A DNA stretch of 47,345 nt, from NCBI RefSeq assembly GCF_000718775.1, contig NZ_JOCB01000065.1, positions 1-47,345 of the forward strand, written 5' to 3'. Source of the DNA: Streptomyces sp. NRRL S-31. Its GTDB lineage: Bacteria; Actinomycetota; Actinomycetes; Streptomycetales; Streptomycetaceae. Positions within the stretch are counted from its first letter, which is position 1, and each line of letters begins with the position of its first letter. The notes under the pieces are model-generated. The model had not been told where the DNA came from. It made no database searches and saw nothing but the letters and a program-made list of their open reading frames with translations. Below are positions 8,804-16,657 of this stretch, one piece after another. A program made the translations under genes and the position numbers.

Positions 8804-8833
8804 GGGCCCCGTCCGGTCGTCCGGGCGGGGCCC
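8804..8833. terminator. Hairpin between convergent hmp and nsrR
   Basis: GGGCCCCG (8804-8811) pairs with CGGGGCCC (8826-8833) across a 14-nt loop. It lies between the converging flavohemoglobin and nsrR stops, so it can serve both directions. There is no U-tract. Confidence 0.55.
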
Positions 8834-8853
8834 CGCCGTGTGCCGGGCCCGGC

Positions 8854-9312
8854 TCAGTCCCGCGCCGCCGGGCCCCGGCCGATGCCGAGGAGCAGGGGGC
8901 CGGTCGGGGCGGTGACCAGCTCGTCGATGGTGAGGGGGTCCAGCGCGGCGTAGAAGGCCTCCTGGGCCCCGCGCAGGGCGCCGCGCAGGCGGCAGCCGGA
9001 GCGCAGCGGGCAGGGGGCGGTCGCGCTCGCGGTGCCGTCGCAGTCGACCACCTCGCCGTCGCCCTCGAAGGTGCGGACCACCGCGCCGACCGACGCCGTA
9101 CGGCCCCGCTCCGTCAGCGCCAGACCGCCGCCCCGGCCGCGGCGGGCGTCGACCAGGCCCAGGTGCTGGAGTTCGGCGACGACCTTCGCCGCGTGCGTGT
9201 AGGGCACGTCCATGTCGGTGGCGACCTGGCGGGTCGTGGGGGTGGCGTCGGCGGTCACCGCCAGTCGCATCAGCACGCGCAGGGCCAGGTCGGTGGAGCG
9301 CAGCAGCCGCAT
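8854..9312 (-). CDS. nsrR: Rrf2-family nitric-oxide-sensing repressor NsrR
   Basis: A 152-residue winged-helix Rrf2 regulator. The N-terminus MRLLRSTDLALRVLMRLAV and the recognition region VPYTHAAKVVAELQHLG match NsrR. A GRGGG wing follows near residue 59. Three cysteines (91, 101, 107) plus Asp8 are the expected ligands of a NO-reactive [4Fe-4S] cluster. The first two cysteines are separated by nine residues, where S. coelicolor NsrR has five as I recall it, so the cluster loop is longer. ATG 9312 is chosen because homology starts there. An upstream in-frame ATG (9336) lies within the operator. No Shine-Dalgarno is evident. It probably represses hmp and itself through the two palindromes nearby. 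Confidence 0.88.
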   Translation of the reverse strand: MRLLRSTDLALRVLMRLAVTADATPTTRQVATDMDVPYTHAAKVVAELQHLGLVDARRGRGGGLALTERGRTASVGAVVRTFEGDGEVVDCDGTASATAPCPLRSGCRLRGALRGAQEAFYAALDPLTIDELVTAPTGPLLLGIGRGPAARD

Positions 9313-9327
9313 GACACGAGCGTAGGT

Positions 9328-9350
9328 AATACGCATCGCCGCTTCAAATT
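9328..9350. promoter_or_regulatory. NsrR-type operator upstream of nsrR
   Basis: Plus-strand arms are AATACGCATCG (9328-9338) and CGCTTCAAATT (9340-9350), with a single central base; 7 of 11 positions pair. It has the same 11-1-11 geometry as the site before the flavohemoglobin gene but is less symmetric. Its position 16 bases before the nsrR start suggests autoregulation. Confidence 0.55.
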
Positions 9351-9450
9351 ATCCGGGCGCCGTGCCCCGTCTACGGCGGCGGGCGCCTTCCGCACTACGA
9401 TCGGCACGCCCCACCATCCACGCTCGTTCCTCTCCAGAAGGACACGTCTC

Positions 9451-10128
9451 ATGGGTTCCGGCAACAACAGCAGCACCGCGGCGCGCAAGGCGCGCATAGA
9501 CGAGATGCGGCGCGCCGAGCGTGCCCGGGAGCGCCGCAACCGGATCCTCGTCGTCGCCGGCGCCGTGGTGGTCGTCGCGGCGCTCGCCGTCGGCGGTGTG
9601 GTCCTCGTGAACGCGCGGGGGGACGGCAAGGACTCCACCGCGAGCGGTGACGGCAAGGGCTCCGGCGACTCCGGGCACTTCACCGCCGGCGAGGACGGGG
9701 TGAAGACCTGGTCCGGCAAGCTGGCCCGGACGCACGTGACGACCAAGGTGTCGTACCCGATGCACCCGCCGGTCGGCGGCAACCACAACCCGGTCTGGCT
9801 GAACTGCAACGGCGAGGTCTACACCAAGGCGGTGCCGGAGGAGAACGCCGTGCACTCGCTGGAGCACGGCGCGGTCTGGGTGACGTACACCGGCAAGGCG
9901 CAGAAGGCGGACGTCGACGCGCTCGCCGCGAAGGTGCGGAAGACGCCGTACTCGCTGATGAGCCCGTACGAGAACCAGGACGCCCCGCTGCTGCTGTCGG
10001 CCTGGGGCCACCAGGTGGCGGTGAGGAGCGCGCAGGACCCGGAAGTGGACAAGTTCTTCGAGACCTATGTGCAGGGGCAGCAGACGCCCGAGCCGGGTGC
10101 CTCGTGCACCGGCGGGGTCATGAAGTGA
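9451..10128 (+). CDS. DUF3105 membrane-anchored protein
   Basis: A 225-residue protein. A basic cytoplasmic start (RKARIDEMRRAERARERRNR) is followed by one transmembrane helix (about residues 32-52), a Gly/Ser/Asp linker, and an extracytoplasmic DUF3105 domain. The domain has conserved histidines in YPMHPPVGGNHNPVW and HSLEHG, a Cys in LNCNGEVY and a C-terminal Cys in GASCTGG. The His clusters suggest metal binding, but the function is unknown. AGAAGG precedes the ATG at 9451. Its stop overlaps the GTG start of the DUF305 gene (GTGA), so the two are translationally coupled. Confidence 0.82.
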   Translation: MGSGNNSSTAARKARIDEMRRAERARERRNRILVVAGAVVVVAALAVGGVVLVNARGDGKDSTASGDGKGSGDSGHFTAGEDGVKTWSGKLARTHVTTKVSYPMHPPVGGNHNPVWLNCNGEVYTKAVPEENAVHSLEHGAVWVTYTGKAQKADVDALAAKVRKTPYSLMSPYENQDAPLLLSAWGHQVAVRSAQDPEVDKFFETYVQGQQTPEPGASCTGGVMK

Positions 10129-10757
10129 GCCGGCGTCACGTCGGCTGGGTCGCCGGGACCGCGGCGGCGGTGCTCGTCGCGGCCGGCGCGATCACCTACG
10201 CGGTCGCCCAGGACTCCGGCGGGACGGGCCCGCGGACGCCGGGCGCGGAGTCGGCCGACGCCGGTTTCGCGCGGGACATGTCGGTCCATCACCAGCAGGC
10301 CGTCGAGATGTCGTACATCGTGCGGGACCGCACGAAGAACGAGGAGGTGCGGCGGCTCGCGTACGACATCGCGCAGACCCAGGCCAACCAGCGCGGGATG
10401 ATGCTGGGCTGGCTGGACCTGTGGGGACTGCCGAAGGTGTCGGCCGAGGCGCCGATGACCTGGATGGGCATGGGCGACATGCCGCCGGGCAAGGACGGCG
10501 CGCTGATGCCGGGCATGGCGACCGACACCGAGCTGAGGAAGCTTCAGGCGCTGAACGGCAAGCAGGCGGAGATCCTCTACCTCCGGCTGATGACGGCCCA
10601 TCACCAGGGCGGCATCCACATGGCGGAGGGCTGTGTCGCCAAGTGCTCCGTCGGCGTGGAGAAGCGGCTGGCCCAGGGCATGGTCGACGCGCAGCAGTCG
10701 GAGATCGAGCTGATGGCCGGGATGCTCAAGGAGCGGGGCGCGCAAGCCCGTCCGTAA
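10125..10757 (+). CDS. DUF305 protein, probable periplasmic copper/metal binder
   Basis: A 210-residue protein with an N-terminal hydrophobic signal/anchor (about residues 6-26) and a four-helix DUF305 domain. Paired His motifs are MSVHHQQAVEM and MTAHHQGGIHMAEG. Met-rich stretches (MTWMGMGDMPPG, ALMPGMATD) and CVAKC are also present. DUF305 members include CopM-type copper-binding proteins, so a role in extracytoplasmic copper handling is plausible. The GTG start at 10125 overlaps the preceding DUF3105 stop by four bases; an ATG 21 bases upstream is in frame but lies deep inside the upstream gene. The pair probably acts as one module. Confidence 0.85.
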   Translation: MSRRHVGWVAGTAAAVLVAAGAITYAVAQDSGGTGPRTPGAESADAGFARDMSVHHQQAVEMSYIVRDRTKNEEVRRLAYDIAQTQANQRGMMLGWLDLWGLPKVSAEAPMTWMGMGDMPPGKDGALMPGMATDTELRKLQALNGKQAEILYLRLMTAHHQGGIHMAEGCVAKCSVGVEKRLAQGMVDAQQSEIELMAGMLKERGAQARP

Positions 10758-10967
10758 CACCGCCGTAAGGACAAAGGGCCCGAATCGCCCTCGATGACGG
10801 GTCCTTGAGCTTCTCTTGACCCCCGCGTTCCCCTGGCATGAACGGTTCATCGCAAGAGTGACCCCCATCGTGTGATCCATTCGCCGGCCGAACCGCCGCG
10901 GGCCGGCGCGCGCATCGCATGACGCACCAGCCACTACATGCATGCGAACCGCATCGCAGGGGGTTCT

Positions 10968-12908
10968 ATGAGATCCAACCGTGCCACCGTGCGCGCCGGC
11001 GTGAGCATGGCGGCGACGCTGCCCATGATCGTCGGCGCGCTGGCGCTGGGCATACCCGCGGCACACGCCGCCGGCGGCCCCGCCCGTGACGTACTGAAGG
11101 GCAGCAAGCCGCTGTGGGCCACGGCCAAGGCGGACAGGGGCGCGACTTCGGACAGCGCCCGGGTCAAGGCCCGCGTCTACCTGGCCGGCCGGGACGCGGC
11201 CGGCCTCGCCGCCTACGCGAAGGCGGTGTCCGATCCCGGCTCGCCACTGTACGGCGAGTACCTGAGCGCCAAGAAGGCGCAGGCCCGCTTCGGCGCCACC
11301 AAGGCCCAGGTCGCCGCCGTCAGGTCCTGGCTGAAGTCGGCCGGTCTGACCGTCACCGCGGTCACCCCGCGCTACGTCGCCGTCTCCGGTGACGTGGCCG
11401 CCGCCGAGCGCGCGTTCGGCACCCAGCTGCACAACTTCGCCAAGGGCTCGAAGACTTACCGCGCGCCGGCGCGGACGGCCTCCGTCCCGGCCGCCCTCGA
11501 CGGCGCCGTGCTGACCGTCACCGGTCTGGACAACGCCCCGCACAAGGCGCACCACGACGACCAGCTGCCGCCGCCGGACGCGGTGTTCCGGAACTCCGGG
11601 CCGTTCTCCTCGTACTACGGCTCGAACACCGCCACCACGCTGCCCGACGCGTACGGCGGGAAGATCCCGTACGCGGTCAGGGGCTACAACGGCGGGCAGC
11701 TGCGCGCGGCCTACGGCGCCGGCACGTACACCGGCAAGGGCGTCCGCATCGCGATCACGGACGCCTACGCCTCTCCGACCATCGCCCTCGACGCGGCCGC
11801 GTACGCGAGGAAGAACGGTGACGCGGCCTGGAAGAGCGGCCAGCTGCACCAGGTGCTGCCGAAGAACTACACCAAGACCGAGGAGTGCGGCGCGGCCGGC
11901 TGGTACGGCGAGGAGACCCTCGACGTCGAGGCCGCGCACGCGGTGGCCCCGGCCGCCGACATCACCTACGTCGGCGCGGCCTCCTGCTACGACGACGACC
12001 TGCTGGACTCGCTCGGCAGAATCGTCGACAACCACCTGGCCGACATCGTCTCCAACTCCTGGGGCGACATCGAGGCCAACCAGACGCCGGACCTCGCCGC
12101 CGCCTACGACCAGGTCTTCCAGCTGGGCGCGGTGCAGGGCATCGGCTTCTACTTCTCCTCCGGCGACGACGGCGACCAGGTCGCGGCCTCCGGCACCAAG
12201 CAGGTCGACACCCCGGCCAACTCGGCGTGGGTGACCGCGGTCGGCGGCACCTCGCTGGCCGTCGGCAAGGACGAGAAGTACCTGTGGGAGACCGGCTGGG
12301 GCACCCGGAAGGCCTCGCTGTCGGCCGACGGCAAGAGCTGGGAGAACTTCCCCGGCACGTTCACCTCGGGCGCGGGCGGCGGCACCAGCAGGACGGTTCC
12401 GCAGCCGTACTACCAGAAGGGCATCGTCCCGAAATCCCTGGCCACGGCCAACAACGCCGCCGGCAACCGCGTCGTGCCGGACATCGCGGCCATCGCCGAC
12501 CCGAACACCGGCTTCCTCGTCGGACAGACCCAGACCTTCCCCGACGGCTCCGAGCGGTACAGCGAGTACCGCATCGGCGGCACCTCGCTGGCCGCCCCGG
12601 TGATCGCGGCGGTCCAGGCCCTGGCCCAGGAGGCGCGCGGCGGCAAGCCGCTCGGCTTCGCCAACCCGGCGATCTACGCCAAGTACGGGAAGAAGGGCGT
12701 CTTCCACGACGTCACGGACGACCCGACGGGCTCCGGCCTCGCGGTCGCCCGCGTCGACTTCGCCAACGGCTACGACGCGGCGGACGGTCTGCTCACCTCG
12801 GCCCGCGTCCTCGGCGAGGACAGCTCGCTGTCCGCGGTCAAGGGCTACGACGACGTGACGGGCGTCGGCTCACCGGCGAACGGATACGTGCAGTCGTTCC
12901 GGCGGTGA
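10968..12908 (+). CDS. Secreted sedolisin-family serine-carboxyl protease (S53)
   Basis: A 646-residue preproprotease. The signal peptide ends at about AHAAG (residue 36). An activation (pro-kumamolisin) domain covers about 65-190, including SPLYGEYLS. The catalytic domain follows: Glu315 and Asp319 in WYGEETLDVE, oxyanion Asp400 in FSSGDDGD, and nucleophile Ser540 in RIGGTSLAAPV. C-terminal calcium-site motifs HDVTDDPTG and DDVTGVGSP are present. It digests proteins outside the cell, typically at acidic pH for this family. ATG 10968 follows CAGGGGG; an ATG 30 bases upstream has no good ribosome site. A TTGACC hexamer at 10816-10821 may be a -35. A 12-bp hairpin follows the gene. Confidence 0.93.
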   Translation: MRSNRATVRAGVSMAATLPMIVGALALGIPAAHAAGGPARDVLKGSKPLWATAKADRGATSDSARVKARVYLAGRDAAGLAAYAKAVSDPGSPLYGEYLSAKKAQARFGATKAQVAAVRSWLKSAGLTVTAVTPRYVAVSGDVAAAERAFGTQLHNFAKGSKTYRAPARTASVPAALDGAVLTVTGLDNAPHKAHHDDQLPPPDAVFRNSGPFSSYYGSNTATTLPDAYGGKIPYAVRGYNGGQLRAAYGAGTYTGKGVRIAITDAYASPTIALDAAAYARKNGDAAWKSGQLHQVLPKNYTKTEECGAAGWYGEETLDVEAAHAVAPAADITYVGAASCYDDDLLDSLGRIVDNHLADIVSNSWGDIEANQTPDLAAAYDQVFQLGAVQGIGFYFSSGDDGDQVAASGTKQVDTPANSAWVTAVGGTSLAVGKDEKYLWETGWGTRKASLSADGKSWENFPGTFTSGAGGGTSRTVPQPYYQKGIVPKSLATANNAAGNRVVPDIAAIADPNTGFLVGQTQTFPDGSERYSEYRIGGTSLAAPVIAAVQALAQEARGGKPLGFANPAIYAKYGKKGVFHDVTDDPTGSGLAVARVDFANGYDAADGLLTSARVLGEDSSLSAVKGYDDVTGVGSPANGYVQSFRR

Positions 12909-12922
12909 CGCTCCGCTGAGTG

Positions 12923-12961
12923 GCAGGGGGTGTGGGGTCCTGGTGGCCTCACACCCCCTGC
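12923..12961. terminator. Hairpin after the sedolisin gene
   Basis: GCAGGGGGTGTG (12923-12934) pairs fully with CACACCCCCTGC (12950-12961), a 12-bp stem that can extend by a few pairs. It lies between the converging protease gene and the 187-residue hypothetical gene, so it can end both transcripts. Confidence 0.75.
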
Positions 12962-12971
12962 GCGTCGCGCG

Positions 12972-13535
12972 CTACGCGATCGGCAGCCCCAGGGAATGGA
13001 GCGTGCCCGGCGGCACATCGGCACCGTCGAGCGCGTCGGCGAGACGCAGGGCGCGGTCCGCGATGACGAGGTCACGGGGCTGTTCGGGCACGACGTGACC
13101 AGTGCGCGCCAGCCAGGCGGCGATACCGCGCCAGGAGTAGAACTCCGTACCGCCGGCCGCGCTTTCCGGCTCCGGGAACCCGTCCGGCCTCCCCCGCCCT
13201 CCGATCGGCCCGAGCAGTTCCCGTCCGCAGCGCTGGGCGGCTTCGGCCAACGTCACGGTGTCGTCGTACCGCACACCGACCGCCCGCAGGCCCGGGATGA
13301 GCCGGACGTCGCGCGCCACCTGTGCCACGGCGTCCAGGAGTGTCGGGGCTTCCACATCGCACGACAGCTCCCGCAGCGTGGCCGGGTCCGGAAGGCGCGC
13401 GTACTCCGCGGGGTTCTCGGGGCCCAGTGTGTAGGACACCGAGCCGTCGGCGAAGGCATCGCAGTGGTCGAAAGCATCGGCCTGCTCGGCGTTCAGGGGC
13501 TGATTGACCAGAAGGGTGAAGCTCCACTCGGGCAC
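12972..13535 (-). CDS. Hypothetical protein in whiJ/abaA-like cluster
   Basis: A 187-residue soluble protein with no signal peptide or membrane helix; I do not recognise a domain. The C-terminal region EFYSWRGIAAWLARTGH followed by a helical RALRLADAL segment resembles the tail of some Streptomyces DNA-binding proteins, but this is weak. The GTG start at 13535 is preceded by AGGAA about 8 nt upstream. It follows the DUF397 gene by 19 bases on the same strand, so it is probably the last gene of the XRE-DUF397 operon. Confidence 0.7.
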   Translation of the reverse strand: MPEWSFTLLVNQPLNAEQADAFDHCDAFADGSVSYTLGPENPAEYARLPDPATLRELSCDVEAPTLLDAVAQVARDVRLIPGLRAVGVRYDDTVTLAEAAQRCGRELLGPIGGRGRPDGFPEPESAAGGTEFYSWRGIAAWLARTGHVVPEQPRDLVIADRALRLADALDGADVPPGTLHSLGLPIA

Positions 13536-13554
13536 GGTGGCGGTTCCTGGATGG

Positions 13555-13836
13555 TCACGGTGTCTTCAGGGAGGCGATGAAGGGGGTCCAGGCGGTGGGG
13601 GTGAGGAGGAGCGCGGGGCCGTCGGGGACCTTGGAGTCGCGTACGGGGACTACGCCGGGGATGTTGTCGGCGACTTCTACGCAGTGTCCGCCGTCGCCGT
13701 TGCTGTAGCTGGACTTGCGCCAGAGGGCGGCGCCGGGGAAGTCGGTGGCCACTTCTACGCAGTTGCCGCCGTCGCCGTTGCTGTGGCTGCTCTTGACCCA
13801 GAGTGCTTCACTCAAGTCGATCCCCTTGCTTGCCAT
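13555..13836 (-). CDS. DUF397 protein with duplicated core
   Basis: A 93-residue small protein. The DUF397 core W-x-KSS-x-SNGDGG-x-CVEVA occurs twice: residues about 13-31 (WVKSSHSNGDGGNCVEVA) and about 39-57 (WRKSSYSNGDGGHCVEVA). Only the second is followed by the normal tail VRDSKVPDGPALLLTPTAWTPFI. So the gene carries a partial internal duplication. DUF397 proteins sit beside XRE-DUF5753 (WhiJ-like) regulators and are thought to act as their partners. The ATG overlaps the 3' end of the XRE gene by 29 bases. A TTG start 21 bases downstream is an alternative. Confidence 0.85.
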   Translation of the reverse strand: MASKGIDLSEALWVKSSHSNGDGGNCVEVATDFPGAALWRKSSYSNGDGGHCVEVADNIPGVVPVRDSKVPDGPALLLTPTAWTPFIASLKTP

Positions 13837-14671
13837 TTCGGTAATCCTCTGCCGCGGCCTTGATCATGGCGAGGGACGTGTCTGGTGACAGCGCAACGGC
13901 CCTGAGCCGATCGTATGCCTTGCGGTACTGCTTCACGAGGGCCGGATCGTCGATGGTGTCACCGCTGTAGGACGCCTCGGTGTAGACCAGCGGTGGTGCG
14001 TCCGGGAAGTCCATGACCATGATGGACGCGGCCATGAGCGGATACGCGCCGCTGTTCCGCGGAACGATCTGCGGAGTGATCCGGTGCCGGTCCGCCAGCT
14101 CCGCGATGTGGTCGAGCTGCGCCGTCATGTCCTGTACCGCCAGGAACGGTTCGGTGATCAGCGACTCGTGCAGGATCGCCCAGTACTCCGGAGTCTCGTG
14201 ATCGTCCTCGAAGAGGCGGGCGCGGGCGAGTCGGGCCGTCACCTTCTCCTCGACCCACTCGCCGGAGGCCGCCGGGTGGGCCGACCGGACCAGCGCACGC
14301 GCATAGGGCGCCGTCTGGAGCAGCCCGGGAAACGTGACGGGGCTCCATTCCTCGATGGACTCCGCGTGCCGCTCCGCTTCGAGGACCTTCTCGAAGTACG
14401 CGGCATGCGGCCCCCGCCTCGCCCTCCGCACATCCTCGCACCGCCGCTCGAAGAACCCGTCCGTCCCCAGTACCCGGTCCGCGTGCCGGGCCAGGTCGAG
14501 CGGCATCCTCCTCTCCCCGCGCTCGATGTCGCTGAGGTAGGTCTTGCCGTAGAAGCTGCCTTCGAGGAACGCCTCCAGTGACAGGCCCGCCGCCTCCCGC
14601 TTCCAGCGCAACTCCTTGCCGTAGAAGGTCGGGACGCTCATCGAGCCGTCGATGTCCTTGCCCTTGGCCAC
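13808..14671 (-). CDS. XRE-family regulator with DUF5753 domain (WhiJ-like)
   Basis: A 287-residue DNA-binding protein. The N-terminal helix-turn-helix is FYGKELRWKREAAGLSLEAF, continuing GSFYGKTYLSDIERGERRMP. The C-terminal two thirds is the DUF5753 ligand/partner domain, with EEWSPVTFPGLLQTAPYARAL, HESLITEP, QIVPRNSGAYPLM and the YTEASYSGD motif. The usual length is about 280. GTG 14671 is chosen with GGTGA just upstream; a GTG at 14692 would add seven residues. It heads an operon with a DUF397 protein and a hypothetical protein, and it diverges from an ATP-binding anti-sigma-like protein. This is the whiJ/abaA/bldB-type arrangement that modulates development or antibiotic production in streptomycetes. 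Confidence 0.85.
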   Translation of the reverse strand: MAKGKDIDGSMSVPTFYGKELRWKREAAGLSLEAFLEGSFYGKTYLSDIERGERRMPLDLARHADRVLGTDGFFERRCEDVRRARRGPHAAYFEKVLEAERHAESIEEWSPVTFPGLLQTAPYARALVRSAHPAASGEWVEEKVTARLARARLFEDDHETPEYWAILHESLITEPFLAVQDMTAQLDHIAELADRHRITPQIVPRNSGAYPLMAASIMVMDFPDAPPLVYTEASYSGDTIDDPALVKQYRKAYDRLRAVALSPDTSLAMIKAAAEDYRNGKQGDRLE

Positions 14672-14760
14672 CTGCTCACCGCCGTAACTCACCGTGCCGT
14701 TTTCGCTCTTCGCGCCGCGGACGCGAATCGGCTTTCACGGTAGCGAGCGGGGCGACACTC

Positions 14761-14785
14761 TGTGAGGTGTTCGTCACACATCACA
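14761..14785. promoter_or_regulatory. Inverted repeat in the divergent XRE / ATP-binding protein promoter region
   Basis: The left arm TGTGAGGTGT (14761-14770) and right arm ACACATCACA (14776-14785) pair at 9 of 10 positions around a 5-nt centre. It lies between the XRE regulator and the divergent small protein/ATPase pair, a natural place for the XRE protein to bind. Which protein binds is an inference. Confidence 0.4.
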
Positions 14786-14804
14786 CAGAAGGCCGCACCC
14801 CCAC

Positions 14805-15029
14805 ATGCCCGACGACTCCCCCACCGCCCACGACGTCATCCGCTGCGTGGAGGAACTCCGCGCCGCCCTCGCCCTGCACGGCATCACGCTGCCCTCGCTC
14901 CGGGTCGATCTGCCGACCTTCGCGGGTACCTACGACCCGCCCGCCGGACTCGTCACGCTCGGCAACTGCAACACGGCCACGGCACACGCCCTCGCCACCG
15001 CGCTGCGGAAGGCGGCGGCCGGGTGCTGA
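14805..15029 (+). CDS. Small hypothetical protein in whiJ/abaA-like cluster
   Basis: A 74-residue soluble protein starting MPDDSPTAHDVIRCVEELRAAL. It has an amphipathic N-terminal helix and a short C-terminal helix (TATAHALATALRKAA). No domain is recognised. AGAAGG lies about 12 nt before the ATG. Its 3' end overlaps the next gene by seven bases, so it is probably co-translated with the ATP-binding protein and may be its partner. Confidence 0.65.
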   Translation: MPDDSPTAHDVIRCVEELRAALALHGITLPSLRVDLPTFAGTYDPPAGLVTLGNCNTATAHALATALRKAAAGC

Positions 15030-15451
15030 CCTCGCTGGAATTCCGGCTCCTCGCGACAGCGAAGGCCGCGCCGGAGCTGCGCCACCGCCTGCGCGACCAC
15101 GGCCACGACGTCCGGCTGTGCGCGACGGAGCTGCTCACGAACGTCATCGACCACCTGGGCGAGGGCACCCCGGTGACCGTACGGGTGATCGGGACGGCTG
15201 CGGAGCACGGCCGTGTCCGCGTCGAGGTGACCGACCCCGCCCCCGACTCGCCGCCCGTCCTGCGGTCCGCCGCCGGGTGGGAGGAGTCGGGCCGGGGGCT
15301 GGCCCTCGTGGACGCGCTCGCCGAGCGGTGGGGGGTCGACGTGGGGCCGGACCGCAAGACGGTCTGGTGCGAGCTGGTGGGCGACGGGCGGGCGGACGGC
15401 CGCCCGGTCAGTGGTGCAGCGCGCCCGACGGCTCCGGCACGTGGGAGGTGA
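15023..15451 (+). CDS. ATP-binding protein, anti-sigma-factor kinase-like (HATPase_c_2)
   Basis: A 142-residue GHKL-fold protein of the type paired with XRE-DUF5753 regulators in Streptomyces (AbaA-orfA-like). Visible are the N-box VRLCATELLTNVIDHLGEG, the G1-like VEVTDPAP region and the G2-like GRGLALVDALAERWGV. The GTG start at 15023 overlaps the stop of the 74-residue protein by seven bases. It probably regulates a partner protein by binding or phosphorylation. The 3' end overlaps the end of the convergent MFS gene by 44 bases. Confidence 0.82.
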   Translation: MLTSLEFRLLATAKAAPELRHRLRDHGHDVRLCATELLTNVIDHLGEGTPVTVRVIGTAAEHGRVRVEVTDPAPDSPPVLRSAAGWEESGRGLALVDALAERWGVDVGPDRKTVWCELVGDGRADGRPVSGAARPTAPARGR

Positions 15452-16625
15452 CGACCCGCCCCACCGACGGCGTCTCCCGGCGGCGGTCGACCGCGTACGC
15501 CACGCTCGCCACGCCCAGGCCGATCACGGCCAGCGCCGCGCCGGTGACGGCGGGGGACGTCGTGCCGAAGCCGGCCGCCAGGGCCAGGCCGCCGATCCAG
15601 GCGCCGCCGGCGTTGGCCAGGTTGAAGGCCGCCTGGTTGGCGGAGGAGGCGAGGGAGGGGGCCGCCGCGGCCTTCTCCATCACCATCAGCTGGAGCGGGG
15701 AGCCGGTGACGAAGGCCGCCATGCCCAGCAGGGCCACCCCGAGGGCCGCGCTCCACTCGGCGCGCATCAGCAGCGGGAACAGCGCGAGCACGGCGGCCAG
15801 CGACGCCAGGCCGCCGAACAGGGTGCCCCGCAGCGAGTGGTCCGCGAGACGGCCGCCCAGCAGGTTGCCGGCCGTCGCGCCCACCCCGAAGAGGGCCAGG
15901 AGCAGGGTCACGTTCGTCTCGGCGAAGCCGGCCGCGTCCGTCAGCATCGGCGTGATGTAGCTGTACGCCGAGAAGAGCGCGCCGAAGCCGGCCACCGTGG
16001 TGCCGAGGGCCAGCCAGACCGGCAGGGACCGCAGGGCGGCCAGTTCGCCGCGCAGGCCGGCGGGCGGGGCGGAGTGGGCCCGCTCGCGGGGGATGAGCAG
16101 CGCCAGGGAGGCGATCGCGGCCAGGCCGATCGCGCTCACGCCGACGAAGGTCGCCCGCCAGCCGAGGTGCTGGCCCATGAGGGTGGCGGCGGGGACGCCG
16201 GCGATGTTGGCGACGGTCAGGCCGAGGAACATCAGGGAGACCGAGCGGGCCTTGCGCTCCGGCGGGACCATCGACGTGGCGACGACCGCGCCCACGCCGA
16301 AGAAGGCGCCGTGCGGCAGACCGCTGAGGAACCGGGCCGCCAGCAGGGAGCCGTTGCCGGGCGCGAGCGCGGAGAGCGCGTTGCCGACGACGAACAGGCC
16401 CATCAGGCCCATCAGGACCGTGCGCCGGGACATGCGCGCGGTGACGGCGGCGAGCAGCGGGGCGCCGATGACGACGCCGAGCGCGTACGCCGAGACCAGG
16501 TGCCCGGCGGCCGGGATCGAGATGTGCAGGTCGTCCGCGACGTCGGGGAGCAGGCCCATCATCACGAACTCGGTGGTACCGATGCCGAAGGCGCCCACGG
16601 CGAGGGCGAGCAGGGCCAGGGGCAT
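15408..16625 (-). CDS. MFS transporter, DHA1/AraJ-like
   Basis: A 405-residue 12-helix transporter. The first helix GAFGIGTTEFVMMGLLPDVA is the signature of the Cmx/AraJ/YdhP-type DHA1 exporters. Loop 2-3 reads TARMSRRTVL, with motif-C-like FSAYSYITPM later. ATG 16625 has GAAAGG 8 nt upstream; the open frame extends 72 bases further without a better start. Typical substrates are chloramphenicol-like drugs or sugars; the real one is unknown. Two adjacent palindromes lie 33-74 bases upstream and probably carry its operator. Confidence 0.87.
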   Translation of the reverse strand: MPLALLALAVGAFGIGTTEFVMMGLLPDVADDLHISIPAAGHLVSAYALGVVIGAPLLAAVTARMSRRTVLMGLMGLFVVGNALSALAPGNGSLLAARFLSGLPHGAFFGVGAVVATSMVPPERKARSVSLMFLGLTVANIAGVPAATLMGQHLGWRATFVGVSAIGLAAIASLALLIPRERAHSAPPAGLRGELAALRSLPVWLALGTTVAGFGALFSAYSYITPMLTDAAGFAETNVTLLLALFGVGATAGNLLGGRLADHSLRGTLFGGLASLAAVLALFPLLMRAEWSAALGVALLGMAAFVTGSPLQLMVMEKAAAAPSLASSANQAAFNLANAGGAWIGGLALAAGFGTTSPAVTGAALAVIGLGVASVAYAVDRRRETPSVGRVVTSHVPEPSGALHH

Positions 16626-16657
16626 GAAGGGACCTTTCGAGACGGAGCGAAGTGCCG

